From Bacillota bacterium (lineage in GTDB: Bacteria; Bacillota; Clostridia; Lachnospirales; Lachnospiraceae), in assembly GCA_023435895.1 (NCBI GenBank), contig JAEZLH010000009.1, positions 1 through 64,000 on the forward strand: a DNA stretch of 64,000 bases, in the 5' to 3' direction. Shown piece by piece: positions 28,032 to 37,063 of this stretch. Under the pieces are notes generated by a model. It was not told where the DNA came from. It did not search any database and worked only from the letters and a program-made list of their open reading frames with translations. The translations under genes and the position numbers were made by a program. The stretch's first letter is position 1, and every line of letters starts with the position of its first letter.

Positions 28032-29410
28032 ACCGGCACCTCGACGGTTCTTATTTCTTTATTCGGCAGAATCAAGTGAGTAGCACAGGAAACACAGGGA
28101 TCAAATGAACGCGCAATCCGCCCAATTTCAACGGGACTATCCACATTTGCAATATAGGTACCAATTAATGCTTGTTCAATCGCTCCTGGTAATCCATTAA
28201 CATCCTTCGGAGAAAGGTTCCAATTGGAAGGTGTAATTGTCTCATATCGATCAATCACCTTATTCTTTATGGATACCCAATGACCTAATGATCCTCTTGT
28301 GGTATCTATCAGTCCCATACCGATTGCTTCATCAGGCATCATAACCGCTCTTTGATTATTGGGGAGTAACTCGATTCTCTTCATTAATTCATTCATGATA
28401 TGAATTATTTTATTTGTTTCTAACGTTCTTGCTACAATACGATCCATGCAGGAATTTCCACCTGAGTAATTACCGGAAATCAGCATGCGAGCCAAAGGAC
28501 CTACCTCCATAGCAAGATTATTATAACGAGGGGCTTTGATAAAGGTATATGCTCCGGGCTTATTCATATCCGGCTCATCCGGTGCATCATTCATAAACCA
28601 AGCATATTGAACCTGTTCGTTAATTAACCCCGGATTTAGTGCTTCCCGCACTCCGTTGATCATGGTACCTGGAGCTACATAAGAAATCTCAGGATCATCG
28701 TAGTCAAATACTCCATAGCTTAAAAAGTGAGGGTAGGAGAATCCCATCTGGTAGTAATCGGGATAATACTGTGCGATTGTCTGGGTATCCTCTATCATTG
28801 TTGAAGATATAAACTCCATTAATCGACCGATTATTGTCTTCATCTTATCCATCTTGAATGCGGTTAGATCGCAAGTAACTCCTCCTACAAATATCCCGTG
28901 ATGATGAGGAGCCTTCCCTCCGATGACTGCCTGCCCTTCATGTGCCAATTTACTAAATTCAATTGCTGCTTCATAATGTTCTTCCATTCTTTTGTTGACT
29001 TCTTCCGGCAAACGATATTCATTATATTGTGTCACATTAGCAACCATTGGTTTTGTGATTTTTGCAAAGCTTGGCAGCATCATTAAATAGAAATGACGCA
29101 AGTGATTTTGTATAAACTCAAACCCGTGGATAATATCCCTTAAGTATCGATCATTGAGCGTAGGGGGAGTCTTTAAAGCATCATCAAGTGCAAGGGTAGA
29201 TGCATAGGCATGAGCCGCTGAGCAGATTCCGCATATTCTCTCTGTAAAGAAGATTGCATCCAGTGGATATCTTCCTCGAAGCATCTTATCAAACCCCCGG
29301 TATAACAATCCCCTGGACTCTGCTGTTATTACCATATTCTCTTCAACTGTTGCCCGTATCTCTAAATAACCGCTTATCCTTGTAATTGGATCTATAATAA
29401 TTTCTGCCAT
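28028..29410 (-). CDS. [NiFe] hydrogenase large subunit
   Basis: A 460-aa catalytic subunit. The N-terminal ligand motif RICGIC and C-terminal DPCVSCATH supply the four Cys that bind Ni-Fe. After the conserved His a 15-residue tail (LILPNKEIRTVEVPV) remains, the part removed by the HyaD-type protease encoded next door. Start ATG 29410 is preceded by GGAG and homology starts at AEIIIDPITR. It follows the small subunit after 173 bases. The hyp maturation genes are not in the window. Confidence 0.96.
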   Translation of the reverse strand: MAEIIIDPITRISGYLEIRATVEENMVITAESRGLLYRGFDKMLRGRYPLDAIFFTERICGICSAAHAYASTLALDDALKTPPTLNDRYLRDIIHGFEFIQNHLRHFYLMMLPSFAKITKPMVANVTQYNEYRLPEEVNKRMEEHYEAAIEFSKLAHEGQAVIGGKAPHHHGIFVGGVTCDLTAFKMDKMKTIIGRLMEFISSTMIEDTQTIAQYYPDYYQMGFSYPHFLSYGVFDYDDPEISYVAPGTMINGVREALNPGLINEQVQYAWFMNDAPDEPDMNKPGAYTFIKAPRYNNLAMEVGPLARMLISGNYSGGNSCMDRIVARTLETNKIIHIMNELMKRIELLPNNQRAVMMPDEAIGMGLIDTTRGSLGHWVSIKNKVIDRYETITPSNWNLSPKDVNGLPGAIEQALIGTYIANVDSPVEIGRIARSFDPCVSCATHLILPNKEIRTVEVPV

Positions 29411-29583
29411 AATTATCTCCATTCCTTCGCAAGAAATTTGCACTTAGTACGTAATCCTTCTCCCAATCATTTCACACTCATAACTACAATGTGGGTGTTA
29501 AATACCCCTATAAACAGAATTCCTTGGTGCTTTGCAAATTGTCAATGTTACAGTACAACTATGACACTTGCCACATAGATCAA

Positions 29584-30459
29584 TTAATACCGTACAAAGG
29601 GTTCAGTACCATCCGGAAAACCAGGATTCCCACATCCAATGCAATTTGTATTATTACCGATTGGCCAATTGACATAACTGTTCCACTTAGTCCTTGGGCA
29701 CTGGTTGACGGTAATTGGTCCTTTGCAGCCTATCAGGAATAAACACCCCTCCTGTCCGAAGGAACTGGCAAAATAACCAGCATCAAAAAACCCTCTTCTG
29801 GTACAGGTATCATGAATGGTATGGTTATAAAATATAATTGGTCTCCCTTCACTATCCAGTTCCGGTATACCATACATGGTCAGATGGGATATGGTCCCGA
29901 TTACCCAGTCCGGATGACAGGGACAGGTAGGCAAATTGATTACAGTACGGCTTAATACCTCACTTACACTTTTGCACTGGGCAGGATCAGGTCTTGCAGC
30001 GGATATGCCCCCATGTGAAGCACAGGTTCCCACTGCTACCACATATTTTGCCTTTTCTCCCGCCATTATTACCGCATCATAGGCTGTAATGTTTTGTCCT
30101 TTATAATTGGCTATTATGTTGTAAAGACCGTTATCCCTCATGGCAACAGCTCCGTCTACCAAGAGAATGAAGTCCGTATCCAAGGTTTCTAAAAATGCCT
30201 CATAGGCAGCATCCCCTTCCGCCCCCATAATACTGTTGGAAAAGGTTAGGTTTACAATACTTGTCATTGCTTCATAGGCATTTGGTATATCTGCATTTAA
30301 GAAGGAAATGATATTGCCGGAACAACCCGTAGTTTCCAGCCAGATTGCATTTAATTTTGGAACACTCTGGTTCATCACCTTCACGGTTGCTTGTTCCATC
30401 AGCTTCCTTGCAGTAATCTTTCTTTGATCCGTATATAGACAATCAGAATGATAACTCAT
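29584..30459 (-). CDS. [NiFe] hydrogenase small subunit, no Tat signal
   Basis: A 291-aa electron-transfer subunit. Cluster ligands: TTGCSGN, VGTCASHGG and LPTCPCHPDW for the proximal cluster; NHTIHDTC with later Cys for the distal; NQCPRTKWN and NCIGCGNPGFPD for the medial, where NWP suggests a [3Fe-4S]. The N-terminus lacks the twin-arginine signal and there is no C-terminal anchor helix, so the enzyme should be cytosolic. It is preceded by a 31-codon ORF ending six bases before its ATG. Confidence 0.96.
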   Translation of the reverse strand: MSYHSDCLYTDQRKITARKLMEQATVKVMNQSVPKLNAIWLETTGCSGNIISFLNADIPNAYEAMTSIVNLTFSNSIMGAEGDAAYEAFLETLDTDFILLVDGAVAMRDNGLYNIIANYKGQNITAYDAVIMAGEKAKYVVAVGTCASHGGISAARPDPAQCKSVSEVLSRTVINLPTCPCHPDWVIGTISHLTMYGIPELDSEGRPIIFYNHTIHDTCTRRGFFDAGYFASSFGQEGCLFLIGCKGPITVNQCPRTKWNSYVNWPIGNNTNCIGCGNPGFPDGTEPFVRY

Positions 30460-30465
30460 GTTAGC

Positions 30466-30561
30466 TTATCCCCCTATATTTCGCTTTAGTTCATTTATAT
30501 CGAACAACTTAATAGAATATTCCATCTTTTTATCCATACCCTCTGTCTGTTGCATTCCCAT
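30466..30561 (-). CDS. Candidate small protein (31 aa) leading the hydrogenase operon
   Basis: An ATG behind AAGGAAAAATTC opens a 31-codon frame (begins MGMQQTEGMDKK, ends LKRNIGG). Its stop lies six bases before the hydrogenase small-subunit ATG, and its last codons supply that gene's GGGGG ribosome site. The peptide is charged and probably helical with no membrane segment. It could be a translational-coupling leader or a true small protein. No homologue is known to me. Confidence 0.45.
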   Translation of the reverse strand: MGMQQTEGMDKKMEYSIKLFDINELKRNIGG

Positions 30562-30586
30562 GAATTTTTCCTTCACATTAATGTTG

Positions 30587-32395
30587 TTATAGACAAGACT
30601 GATCTGGAATCTCTGCTTTAATTGGCGTCACCTTACATATCTTTCTGTCATAGGTAAACAATCCATTCACCTCATCTTCTACATCGGAGAGTTGCGTAAA
30701 TACAGCTGCGGAAAGTCCCTTCTTGATTAACCCCTCTATATCTCCGGTTAATAGTCTTTGAAATGCTTCGTTATAGTCTTTCATTGTCAGATAAATGCGG
30801 TACCCAAAGATTTGATTAGAAAATGTATGACCGCTTACAAAGCAGGCATAACCTCCATATTCGGATAGAATATAAGGTCTTTTCCTTGGACGTACTTTCA
30901 TAGGATGAAAATAGTTATGAATGCTATCAAAATCACCACATTTTTGATCAAACCAACCGCTGGCGTGATCAATCAGCCTAGTAGGATCTAAATTACGTAT
31001 CCCTTCATACACCTTCTTACTGTCAAACTGCCCCCAACCTTCATTAAACGGTACCCATAGAACAAGGGATGGAACGTTATATAAGTATTCCACTGTCTCC
31101 TTGCACTCCCGTAACCATTCTTCCCTCCCAATCTGATTCTTTCTTCCCAACCATTTATAATGATTATCTTTGATCATCCTCCCAGCAAAAGGCAATAATG
31201 TGGGCAAATAACCAACCAGAAGAGAATGATAACTTTCTCCGCCATTCACCATATCCTGCCACACCAGCATTCCAAGACGGTCACAATGATAATACCAACG
31301 TAGAGGCTCCAACTTAATATGTTTCCTCAGCATATTAAATCCAAGCCTTTTGGCTTGAAGAATATCAAAAATAAGTGCTTCATCGCTGGGAGCAGTATAT
31401 AATCCATCCGGCCAATAGCCCTGATCCAACAAGCCATTCTGAAAGTAAAACTCATTATTGAGGTAGATCCTAGGTATTCCCTCACCATCCTCTCTGATTT
31501 CTATCTTTCTCATGGCAAAATAGCTTTCTACTACATCTTCTCCCACTCGGATGACCAGATTATATAGCTTAGGATATTCCGGTGACCAGGCAGTGAAGCC
31601 GTTAAAAGGAATTTGAACAATGGGGCTCCTACTTATCAGCTGGCTGATTAATTGGAGATTATCGTATATCCCAATCTCATAAATGAGCTCTTTATTCTCT
31701 TCTATTAATGACTCGTTCTTATTAATCTCTATCCTTACTTCTGATTCATCATATAACGGAGTAATTTTTAATGATGTTATGTAAACCTCAGGCACCCATT
31801 CCATCCAAACGGTCTGCCAAATTCCGCTTTGTGCTGTATAAAACATTCCCCCCCTCTTCAATTTTTGTTTCCCCCTGCTATGATAAGAGGTGTCACTTAC
31901 ATCCACGACTTTCAGCGACAGAAGGTTGACCCCTTGCTCCAGCCATCTGGTTATATCTATCTCAAAGGGCAAATACCCTCCCATATGTTCTATGACTTTT
32001 TGGTGGTTAATATATACCTCACAGAACTGATCCACTGCTCCAAAATGAAGAATGCATCGTTTTCTCTCTGGAATATTATCCAGGAAAAGGATTCGTTCAT
32101 ACCATAGAATTTCATCTGGCTTTAACTGACGACCAACTCCCGATAATATGCTCTCCGGTGAAAAGGGAACCACTATTTTGCCATCATAAATTGGCGGCAT
32201 AATTGGTTCTGATGAAATGCAATAATTCCAATAACCATTTAGTATGGTATAATTCTCTCTTCTCAACTGTGGTCTCGGGTATTCTGTCAGCACACTTTCT
32301 GGATTCAGCATTTCTCCCCAAACTGTATATATTTGATTTTTTTCTGATCCACTTCCATCAAAACGCATCGTTCTTACCAGATCTTTTACCTTCAT
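30587..32395 (-). CDS. Glycoside hydrolase family 2 protein
   Basis: A 602-aa cytoplasmic (no signal peptide) GH2-type enzyme: sugar-binding jelly roll (about 60-220, with SGIWQTVWMEWVP), an immunoglobulin-like middle, and a TIM barrel. Acid/base Glu lies in VPFNEGWGQFD and the nucleophile Glu in LSEYGGYACF. The family includes beta-galactosidases, mannosidases and glucuronidases; substrate cannot be told. ATG 32395 with AAGGGGG upstream is preferred over a longer frame. It runs toward the hydrogenase operon but ends 26 bases before the small ORF, so it could feed transcription into it. Confidence 0.9.
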   Translation of the reverse strand: MKVKDLVRTMRFDGSGSEKNQIYTVWGEMLNPESVLTEYPRPQLRRENYTILNGYWNYCISSEPIMPPIYDGKIVVPFSPESILSGVGRQLKPDEILWYERILFLDNIPERKRCILHFGAVDQFCEVYINHQKVIEHMGGYLPFEIDITRWLEQGVNLLSLKVVDVSDTSYHSRGKQKLKRGGMFYTAQSGIWQTVWMEWVPEVYITSLKITPLYDESEVRIEINKNESLIEENKELIYEIGIYDNLQLISQLISRSPIVQIPFNGFTAWSPEYPKLYNLVIRVGEDVVESYFAMRKIEIREDGEGIPRIYLNNEFYFQNGLLDQGYWPDGLYTAPSDEALIFDILQAKRLGFNMLRKHIKLEPLRWYYHCDRLGMLVWQDMVNGGESYHSLLVGYLPTLLPFAGRMIKDNHYKWLGRKNQIGREEWLRECKETVEYLYNVPSLVLWVPFNEGWGQFDSKKVYEGIRNLDPTRLIDHASGWFDQKCGDFDSIHNYFHPMKVRPRKRPYILSEYGGYACFVSGHTFSNQIFGYRIYLTMKDYNEAFQRLLTGDIEGLIKKGLSAAVFTQLSDVEDEVNGLFTYDRKICKVTPIKAEIPDQSCL

Positions 32396-32524
32396 TGCTG
32401 TCCCCCTTATCCCTCTTGCACGAAATATTATTTCTCGCCACTCCATCTGCTCACATATGACCAGATATTTTTAACATTCTCTACATATATATGTTAAAAG
32501 AAGGTTATCTAAGGACTAAGCACT

Positions 32525-32938
32525 ATGAAAAAAGTAAAATTGTTCTGTGTTCTGCTTCTTCTGATTGGCATCGGTTTGTTTGCATTTTCCTATTTCTTTC
32601 TTTCTCAAAATAACATACTATTTAGTTGGTGCATTGGACTTGGCTGTGCATTTATTATTATGGGCGTCGGGTTTTTAATAAATATTTCATATCACTCGAT
32701 GGGAATAGACTCGGACAATTCCATGAGCCAATTAGATCTAATACAAGAATTCTCAAAAGAGAAAGCAGGCTATCTCACCTGTAAAATCATGAATATTTTA
32801 CTATGTATCTACATCTTGGTTATTGAGCACCAAAACGTTTCTCAAACCCTCCTGTTCATCACTATCCTTCTATTAGTTCTTCAATATCTCCTTAATCTTT
32901 TACTTTATTTACACTATTCAAGAAAGAAAGATAATTGA
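32525..32938 (+). CDS. Hypothetical four-helix membrane protein
   Basis: A 137-aa protein with four predicted membrane helices: about 5-25, 33-53, 88-103 and 107-128. A soluble loop (54-85) separates the pairs, and a Lys-rich tail (SRKKDN) suits a cytoplasmic C-terminus. No family recognised. It is divergent from the GH2 gene and lies 97 bases before the small barrel-like protein gene, which has its own sporulation-type -10 element. Confidence 0.7.
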   Translation: MKKVKLFCVLLLLIGIGLFAFSYFFLSQNNILFSWCIGLGCAFIIMGVGFLINISYHSMGIDSDNSMSQLDLIQEFSKEKAGYLTCKIMNILLCIYILVIEHQNVSQTLLFITILLLVLQYLLNLLLYLHYSRKKDN

Positions 32939-32968
32939 TGTTATTTTGTCGCATTATAGGAATGTGGG

Positions 32969-32977
32969 CATAGAATA
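32969..32977 (+). promoter_or_regulatory. Mother-cell sigma (E/K) -10-like element
   Basis: CATAGAATA fits the sigma-K -10 pattern CATANNNTA and nearly fits sigma-E. It lies 66 bases before the start of the 96-aa gene. The -35 is weak. Confidence 0.35.
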
Positions 32978-33034
32978 TAATAGAATTCAGTATGAGTTCC
33001 ATACCGTATCAAAAAATATTCAGGAGGAGAAGGA

Positions 33035-33325
33035 ATGCTTGCAGAAGAGCTATCAAAATATATCGGTCAAACCATTATTATATTTACCGTCAGCGGTGGC
33101 TCTACCGGTCAAGGTTTTAGTGGTGTATTACTTCGTGTCAACACAGATTTTATCACCTTAGTAAATCGACTCGGAACCCCCCCTAACTGTCAGTCCGAAG
33201 AGTTATCCAGCTTAAGTAGTAGTGATGGGGATTCCCAAACTGATTATCCCCTTTATATTGTAAACTCTCTCTGTGATATTCGAATCAATAAAATCGTTGC
33301 CTTCTGTCATAATATGCTTTATTAA
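33035..33325 (+). CDS. Small Sm/SH3-barrel-like protein, tandem copy 1
   Basis: A 96-aa protein starting behind AGGAGGAGAAGG. The N-terminal half (IGQTIIIFTVSGGSTGQGFSG / VLLRVNTDFITLV) looks like a small beta barrel; the C-terminal half, after a Ser-rich loop, ends in the shared I-x-K/R-I-x-A-F-C-H-N motif. A homologue follows at 33535. It resembles the fold of small DUF2642/spore-coat-type proteins, but I do not recognise the family. Sporulation function is inferred from the promoter-like elements and is not proven. Confidence 0.75.
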   Translation: MLAEELSKYIGQTIIIFTVSGGSTGQGFSGVLLRVNTDFITLVNRLGTPPNCQSEELSSLSSSDGDSQTDYPLYIVNSLCDIRINKIVAFCHNMLY

Positions 33326-33463
33326 GGAACAGAATCAACCAAAGATAATGACACAAAACTATAAGTAATTGAAAATGTTTCTTGTGTGCACAACAGATAA
33401 AAACTCCTTTGCTCAAGGTTTCCTTCGGGCTTAGTATTCATTCCTGAAATTATCTCTGTTTTG

Positions 33464-33472
33464 CATACAATA
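33464..33472 (+). promoter_or_regulatory. Mother-cell sigma (E/K) -10-like element
   Basis: CATACAATA matches the sigma-K -10 CATANNNTA fully and its first eight bases match the sigma-E -10. It lies 71 bases before the start of the second barrel-like gene, about the same distance as for copy 1. Confidence 0.4.
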
Positions 33473-33534
33473 TACATTACTATTACATTTTGCAATTACT
33501 TGGAATTATTATATTAGTACAAGGAGGTTATTAT

Positions 33535-33900
33535 ATGTCAAGTTCCTGTAGAAATAGATCCAACTGTGGTCTCGGCTCTGGGGGAAATGGTCCCGGAGGT
33601 GGAGGCGGTGGTCTTACCTTAGAAGCTCAGCTCTTTCGTTTTATTGGCTCTACCGTAACAGTATTTACCACAAGCGGCGGTGCTTCCGGCAATGGATTTA
33701 CCGGCGTCCTTCTATCAGTAAATTCTAATTTTATTCGTCTGGTAACTGATTTTGGTATGGCACCCACCAATCCAATAGACGATGATATGGATACTCTTTC
33801 CGGTTGCTCCAGAGGCAGAAGTGATAGTTGTCGGTCAGTCGGTTCTGTTGTCGATATCCCAATTGCACGTATTGCCGCTTTTTGCCATAACGCTCTATAA
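33535..33900 (+). CDS. Small Sm/SH3-barrel-like protein, tandem copy 2, Gly-rich N-terminus
   Basis: A 121-aa paralogue of the preceding gene. It adds an N-terminal Cys/Ser/Asn/Gly-rich segment (residues 1-28, with a Gly run) of the kind seen in spore coat and exosporium proteins. The barrel region (IGSTVTVFTTSGGASGNGF, GVLLSVNSNFIRLV) and C-terminal RIAAFCHN match copy 1. Start ATG 33535 follows AAGGAGG. The middle loop is Cys- and Ser-rich. Role unknown; spore surface is my best guess. Confidence 0.75.
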   Translation: MSSSCRNRSNCGLGSGGNGPGGGGGGLTLEAQLFRFIGSTVTVFTTSGGASGNGFTGVLLSVNSNFIRLVTDFGMAPTNPIDDDMDTLSGCSRGRSDSCRSVGSVVDIPIARIAAFCHNAL

Positions 33901-33905
33901 TAGTA

Positions 33906-33948
33906 AGGGTCTTTTGCAATCGGTATCACACCTCCTGCAAAAGACCCT
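33906..33948. terminator. Terminator between the barrel-like gene and manA
   Basis: AGGGTCTTTTGCA and TGCAAAAGACCCT are perfect 13-bp arms, followed on the plus strand by ATTGTTTTT. Best for the plus-strand gene; manA converges on it. Confidence 0.9.
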
Positions 33949-33987
33949 ATTGTTTTTCCACTACTCTATTTTCCAATGAGTTATTCT

Positions 33988-34920
33988 CTATAAATAAGAA
34001 ATCATTAATTCCATGTTTCCCGATAAGCAATATTGCCCATATCCGTCAGGAAGAATAAAGCAATCTCCCTTCTTGATTGGGTTATCATCCACTGTCCCTT
34101 CACCGCTAATTACGGTTACATTAAGAAAGCTCTTATTCTGTTCAAATATCTGCTCTCCTTCCAGAATAATCTTTTCAACTGTATAATAATCACATTCCAC
34201 CAGTTTGACCATACGATAAGCTTCACCAGCACTTTCTTCATGAAGACTCTCCCCCTCCTTATGAGGGCAACGGATTACGTCAATACTCTTCTCTAGATGA
34301 AGCTCTCTGGGCTTTCCGTGATCTAGTCGGTCATAGTCATAAAGACGATAAGTGATATCACTATTTTGCTGTGTCTCCAGTATCAGGGTTCCTGTTTTGA
34401 TTGCATGTACAGTTCCTGGTTCAATCTGAAAGAAATCACCTTTTTTAATCGGTTGAATCTTCAGCAGCTCTCCCCATCTATTTTGACTTATCATTTCCTT
34501 TAACTCATTTTTATCCTTCGCATTATGACCGATAACAATTTCGCTGTTTTCTTCACAATCAAGGATATACCAACACTCCGTCTTTCCAAGCGCACCGTTT
34601 TCCATCACTTTAGCATATTCATCATCCGGATGTACCTGAATACTCAGATCCCCTTTTGCATCAATGATTTTGATTAACAGTGGAAATACTTCTCCCTTTT
34701 GATTTCCGAATAATTCTCTATGGTGATTCCACAACCAGCTTAGCGGCTTCCCCTGATATACACCTTTTGTGATAGTACAATCTCCATTCTGATGTGCACT
34801 GATTGCCCAGCATTCTCCGGTTTGATCGCTTGGTATCTCAAAACCAAACTCACTTTTTAACTTATTGCCTCCCCAAACCATGGTTTTAAAAACTGGTTCC
34901 AAAAATAATATTTCTTTCAT
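33988..34920 (-). CDS. manA: Mannose-6-phosphate isomerase, class I
   Basis: A 310-aa cupin-fold zinc enzyme that interconverts mannose 6-phosphate and fructose 6-phosphate. Metal ligands: Gln/His in QVHPDDEYA, the Glu in GKTECWY, and His in PGTVHAIKTG. The short Firmicute-type length fits. It follows the soluble chemoreceptor by 45 bases on the same strand, so they may be co-transcribed. It may supply GDP-mannose precursors for surface polymers or serve mannan breakdown. Confidence 0.95.
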   Translation of the reverse strand: MKEILFLEPVFKTMVWGGNKLKSEFGFEIPSDQTGECWAISAHQNGDCTITKGVYQGKPLSWLWNHHRELFGNQKGEVFPLLIKIIDAKGDLSIQVHPDDEYAKVMENGALGKTECWYILDCEENSEIVIGHNAKDKNELKEMISQNRWGELLKIQPIKKGDFFQIEPGTVHAIKTGTLILETQQNSDITYRLYDYDRLDHGKPRELHLEKSIDVIRCPHKEGESLHEESAGEAYRMVKLVECDYYTVEKIILEGEQIFEQNKSFLNVTVISGEGTVDDNPIKKGDCFILPDGYGQYCLSGNMELMISYL

Positions 34921-34965
34921 ACGGTACCTTAATCTCCTTTAGTATGTAACTTTCCTTATGATGTC

Positions 34966-36480
34966 TTAGAATCTGATTACAACATCAATACATAAAACAT
35001 ATGTTTTTCCATTATTTAAATTATAGGCATAGGAAAGCGTCTTGCATAAATTTCCTGTTGCTGTAGAGATATACTCTAGAGACGTGAACCATTGATTTTT
35101 ATCCCTGATTGCTTGTCTGAAGTATTTCTTTTCACCATGAAAGTCTCCGGGCATAGCCGGTTTAAAATTATCATCCTGCCCAATTAATAAATCAGGATTC
35201 ATAATTGTGTGGCTTACCTGATAGCCAGCATCGTCAATCAGATAAATACATTCAAAATCCTTCTGTTCTTGCATTGCAGCTTCAAACACTTGATCACTAT
35301 CCTGTATCGTACCTGTGGATTTCTTCAACTGCTCAAATATATTCTCTGAGAAGCTCTGATTAAGTATTTCAAAGGTTTTATTCTGACTATCTCCTATCTC
35401 CTTTTGTCCATCCAATCGATACTGCGACATTACTTTTTTTAATTTTCCTGATAGTTCTGATAAATTTGTTGCCAAAGCACTGTTTTCCTGTGCAAAAGCA
35501 GCATTATTTTGTACCACATTTGAAATGTCCGATATAATTCCTGACGTTTCCCGTATGCTACTAGCTTGTTCATTGGTTTGATCTGCGATATTCTCACAAA
35601 GCTCACTTACATGTTCAATTGAGTTATTAATGCTCTTAAAACTCTCTGAGGTTTGATAAGCGATATTGGCACTCTCCTCAACTGCCTGTATACTGTTATT
35701 AATTAAATTTGTCGTCTGATTAACCGCCTCCGTACTTTTATCAGCCAACTTCTTTATTTCAGTTGCTACCACAGTGAAACCCTTACCTGAATCACCGGCA
35801 CGGGCAGCTTCAATTGCTGCATTCAATGCCAGCAGCTTTGTTTGTTTGGCTAGTCCACTTATGATGGTGATGACCTCTGAAATATCGTGTGTGGAGCTTT
35901 GAACCTTTTGAATGGATTCCAGCATTTCCTTCATATAATTACTGCCTTCCTCCGTTTCACGATCAATTTCATGAATACTGTGTGACACTAATTGTGCACT
36001 TTTAGCGTTATTGGTAGTTTGCTCAGAGATATGAAGCATTGTTTCTGTTAAATCTCCAATCAGTCCTGCCTGTTCTGTAGAAGTCTGAGCAGTTTGTGTT
36101 GCACCAGAATCAACCTGAGTACATAACAAATCTATTTCATGAGTTAACTCATTAATTTCTTCAAAAGAATGGTTCAACGAATGTCTGATTTTATGTAAAG
36201 CATTTTTAATCGGTACAAAGTCACCATGATATAGGAGTCCTTCATCATTGCCTACAGCCATATTACCGGCTGATAGATGGGATAGAATATGTGATATCTC
36301 ATTAATATACCCATTAAAGGTTGTGCTAATTTGACTGATATCATTCGCTAAATCCCCCAACTTTGAGAAATCTTCTGAATTAATCAAAATATCCAAATTT
36401 CCGCTAACCAATTGATGAGTTCCATTCATCAACAATGCTGCCTCTGCAGCCATTTGCTTTAGTTCTTGTTTCACTCCCAT
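34966..36480 (-). CDS. Soluble chemoreceptor with C-terminal Cache/PAS-like sensor
   Basis: A 504-aa methyl-accepting protein with no predicted membrane helix. N-terminal helices (1-110) are followed by a long coiled signalling domain with tip LALNAAIEAARAGD near residue 230. After about residue 370 comes a globular domain (FECIYLIDDAG, then KKYFRQAIRDKNQW and a YVLCIDVVI strand) that resembles a Cache/PAS sensor. Sensor-last order is unusual. Start ATG 36480 follows AAAGGAG; an upstream extension is unlikely. Probably senses a cytoplasmic metabolite. Confidence 0.9.
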   Translation of the reverse strand: MGVKQELKQMAAEAALLMNGTHQLVSGNLDILINSEDFSKLGDLANDISQISTTFNGYINEISHILSHLSAGNMAVGNDEGLLYHGDFVPIKNALHKIRHSLNHSFEEINELTHEIDLLCTQVDSGATQTAQTSTEQAGLIGDLTETMLHISEQTTNNAKSAQLVSHSIHEIDRETEEGSNYMKEMLESIQKVQSSTHDISEVITIISGLAKQTKLLALNAAIEAARAGDSGKGFTVVATEIKKLADKSTEAVNQTTNLINNSIQAVEESANIAYQTSESFKSINNSIEHVSELCENIADQTNEQASSIRETSGIISDISNVVQNNAAFAQENSALATNLSELSGKLKKVMSQYRLDGQKEIGDSQNKTFEILNQSFSENIFEQLKKSTGTIQDSDQVFEAAMQEQKDFECIYLIDDAGYQVSHTIMNPDLLIGQDDNFKPAMPGDFHGEKKYFRQAIRDKNQWFTSLEYISTATGNLCKTLSYAYNLNNGKTYVLCIDVVIRF

Positions 36481-36554
36481 AGTCCCTACTCCTTTGTTCG
36501 AATTAAAGAACGCTAATAATACACACTCTTCGTTTACCGTTGTAAATTTCAAAG

Positions 36555-36581
36555 CAGGCAGTGAGTTTTACCCACTGCCTG
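36555..36581 (-). terminator. Stem-loop after ridA
   Basis: CAGGCAGTG / CACTGCCTG, perfect nine-base arms and a nine-base loop, 36 bases past the ridA stop. Likely end of the long surface-polymer locus transcript. U tract is modest (CTTTGAAATTT). Confidence 0.65.
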
Positions 36582-36616
36582 AAATTATATATTACATCAA
36601 GGATGCCTATTCCATC

Positions 36617-36994
36617 CTATTCTACAAAAGCTATTATTTCTACTTCACAAAGGACATCCTTGGGTAACTTCTGTGCAGCCACACAGGATCTTGCAGGCTT
36701 TCCAATAAAATATTGTGCATATATTTCATTAAATGCCGCAAAGTCATCCATATCCTTAAGAAAACAGGTTGTTTTAATTACATGTTCAAATGAGATACCC
36801 GCCGCATCCAAAATAGCAGATATATTTTTCATTACCTGTGTTGCCTGTTCTGTAATACTACCATCCACAATCTGCCCGTTCTCAGGATTAATTGGAATCT
36901 GTCCCGATGCATAGAGCATCGATCCATGGATTAGTGCTTGTGAATAAGGACCGATTGCTGCAGGTGCCTTGTCTGTCTGGATCACTTTAAACAT
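36617..36994 (-). CDS. ridA: RidA family enamine/imine deaminase
   Basis: A 125-aa YjgF/YER057c/UK114 protein that hydrolyses reactive 2-aminoacrylate and similar enamines. Conserved IGPYSQA, ASGQIPINPENG and the Arg in KPARSCVAA are present, with DVLCEVEIIAFVE at the end. ATG 36994 has GGAGGGG upstream. It lies 69 bases after the LCP gene on the same strand and may be last in that transcript, though it is functionally unrelated. Confidence 0.95.
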   Translation of the reverse strand: MFKVIQTDKAPAAIGPYSQALIHGSMLYASGQIPINPENGQIVDGSITEQATQVMKNISAILDAAGISFEHVIKTTCFLKDMDDFAAFNEIYAQYFIGKPARSCVAAQKLPKDVLCEVEIIAFVE

Positions 36995-37063
36995 GTTATC
37001 CCCTCCGCTTTTCATTTATTTCGATTATAAGATATCAAAATTGCCTTTTTGATAATAATTCTA

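Noticed and set aside
32946..33161. Plus-strand frame overlapping the first barrel-like gene
   Set aside because: The overlapping 96-aa frame has a far better ribosome site and a paralogue next to it.
33627..33929. Minus-strand frame opposite the second barrel-like gene
   Set aside because: No ribosome site, covers the terminator, and mirrors the Gly-rich plus-strand gene.
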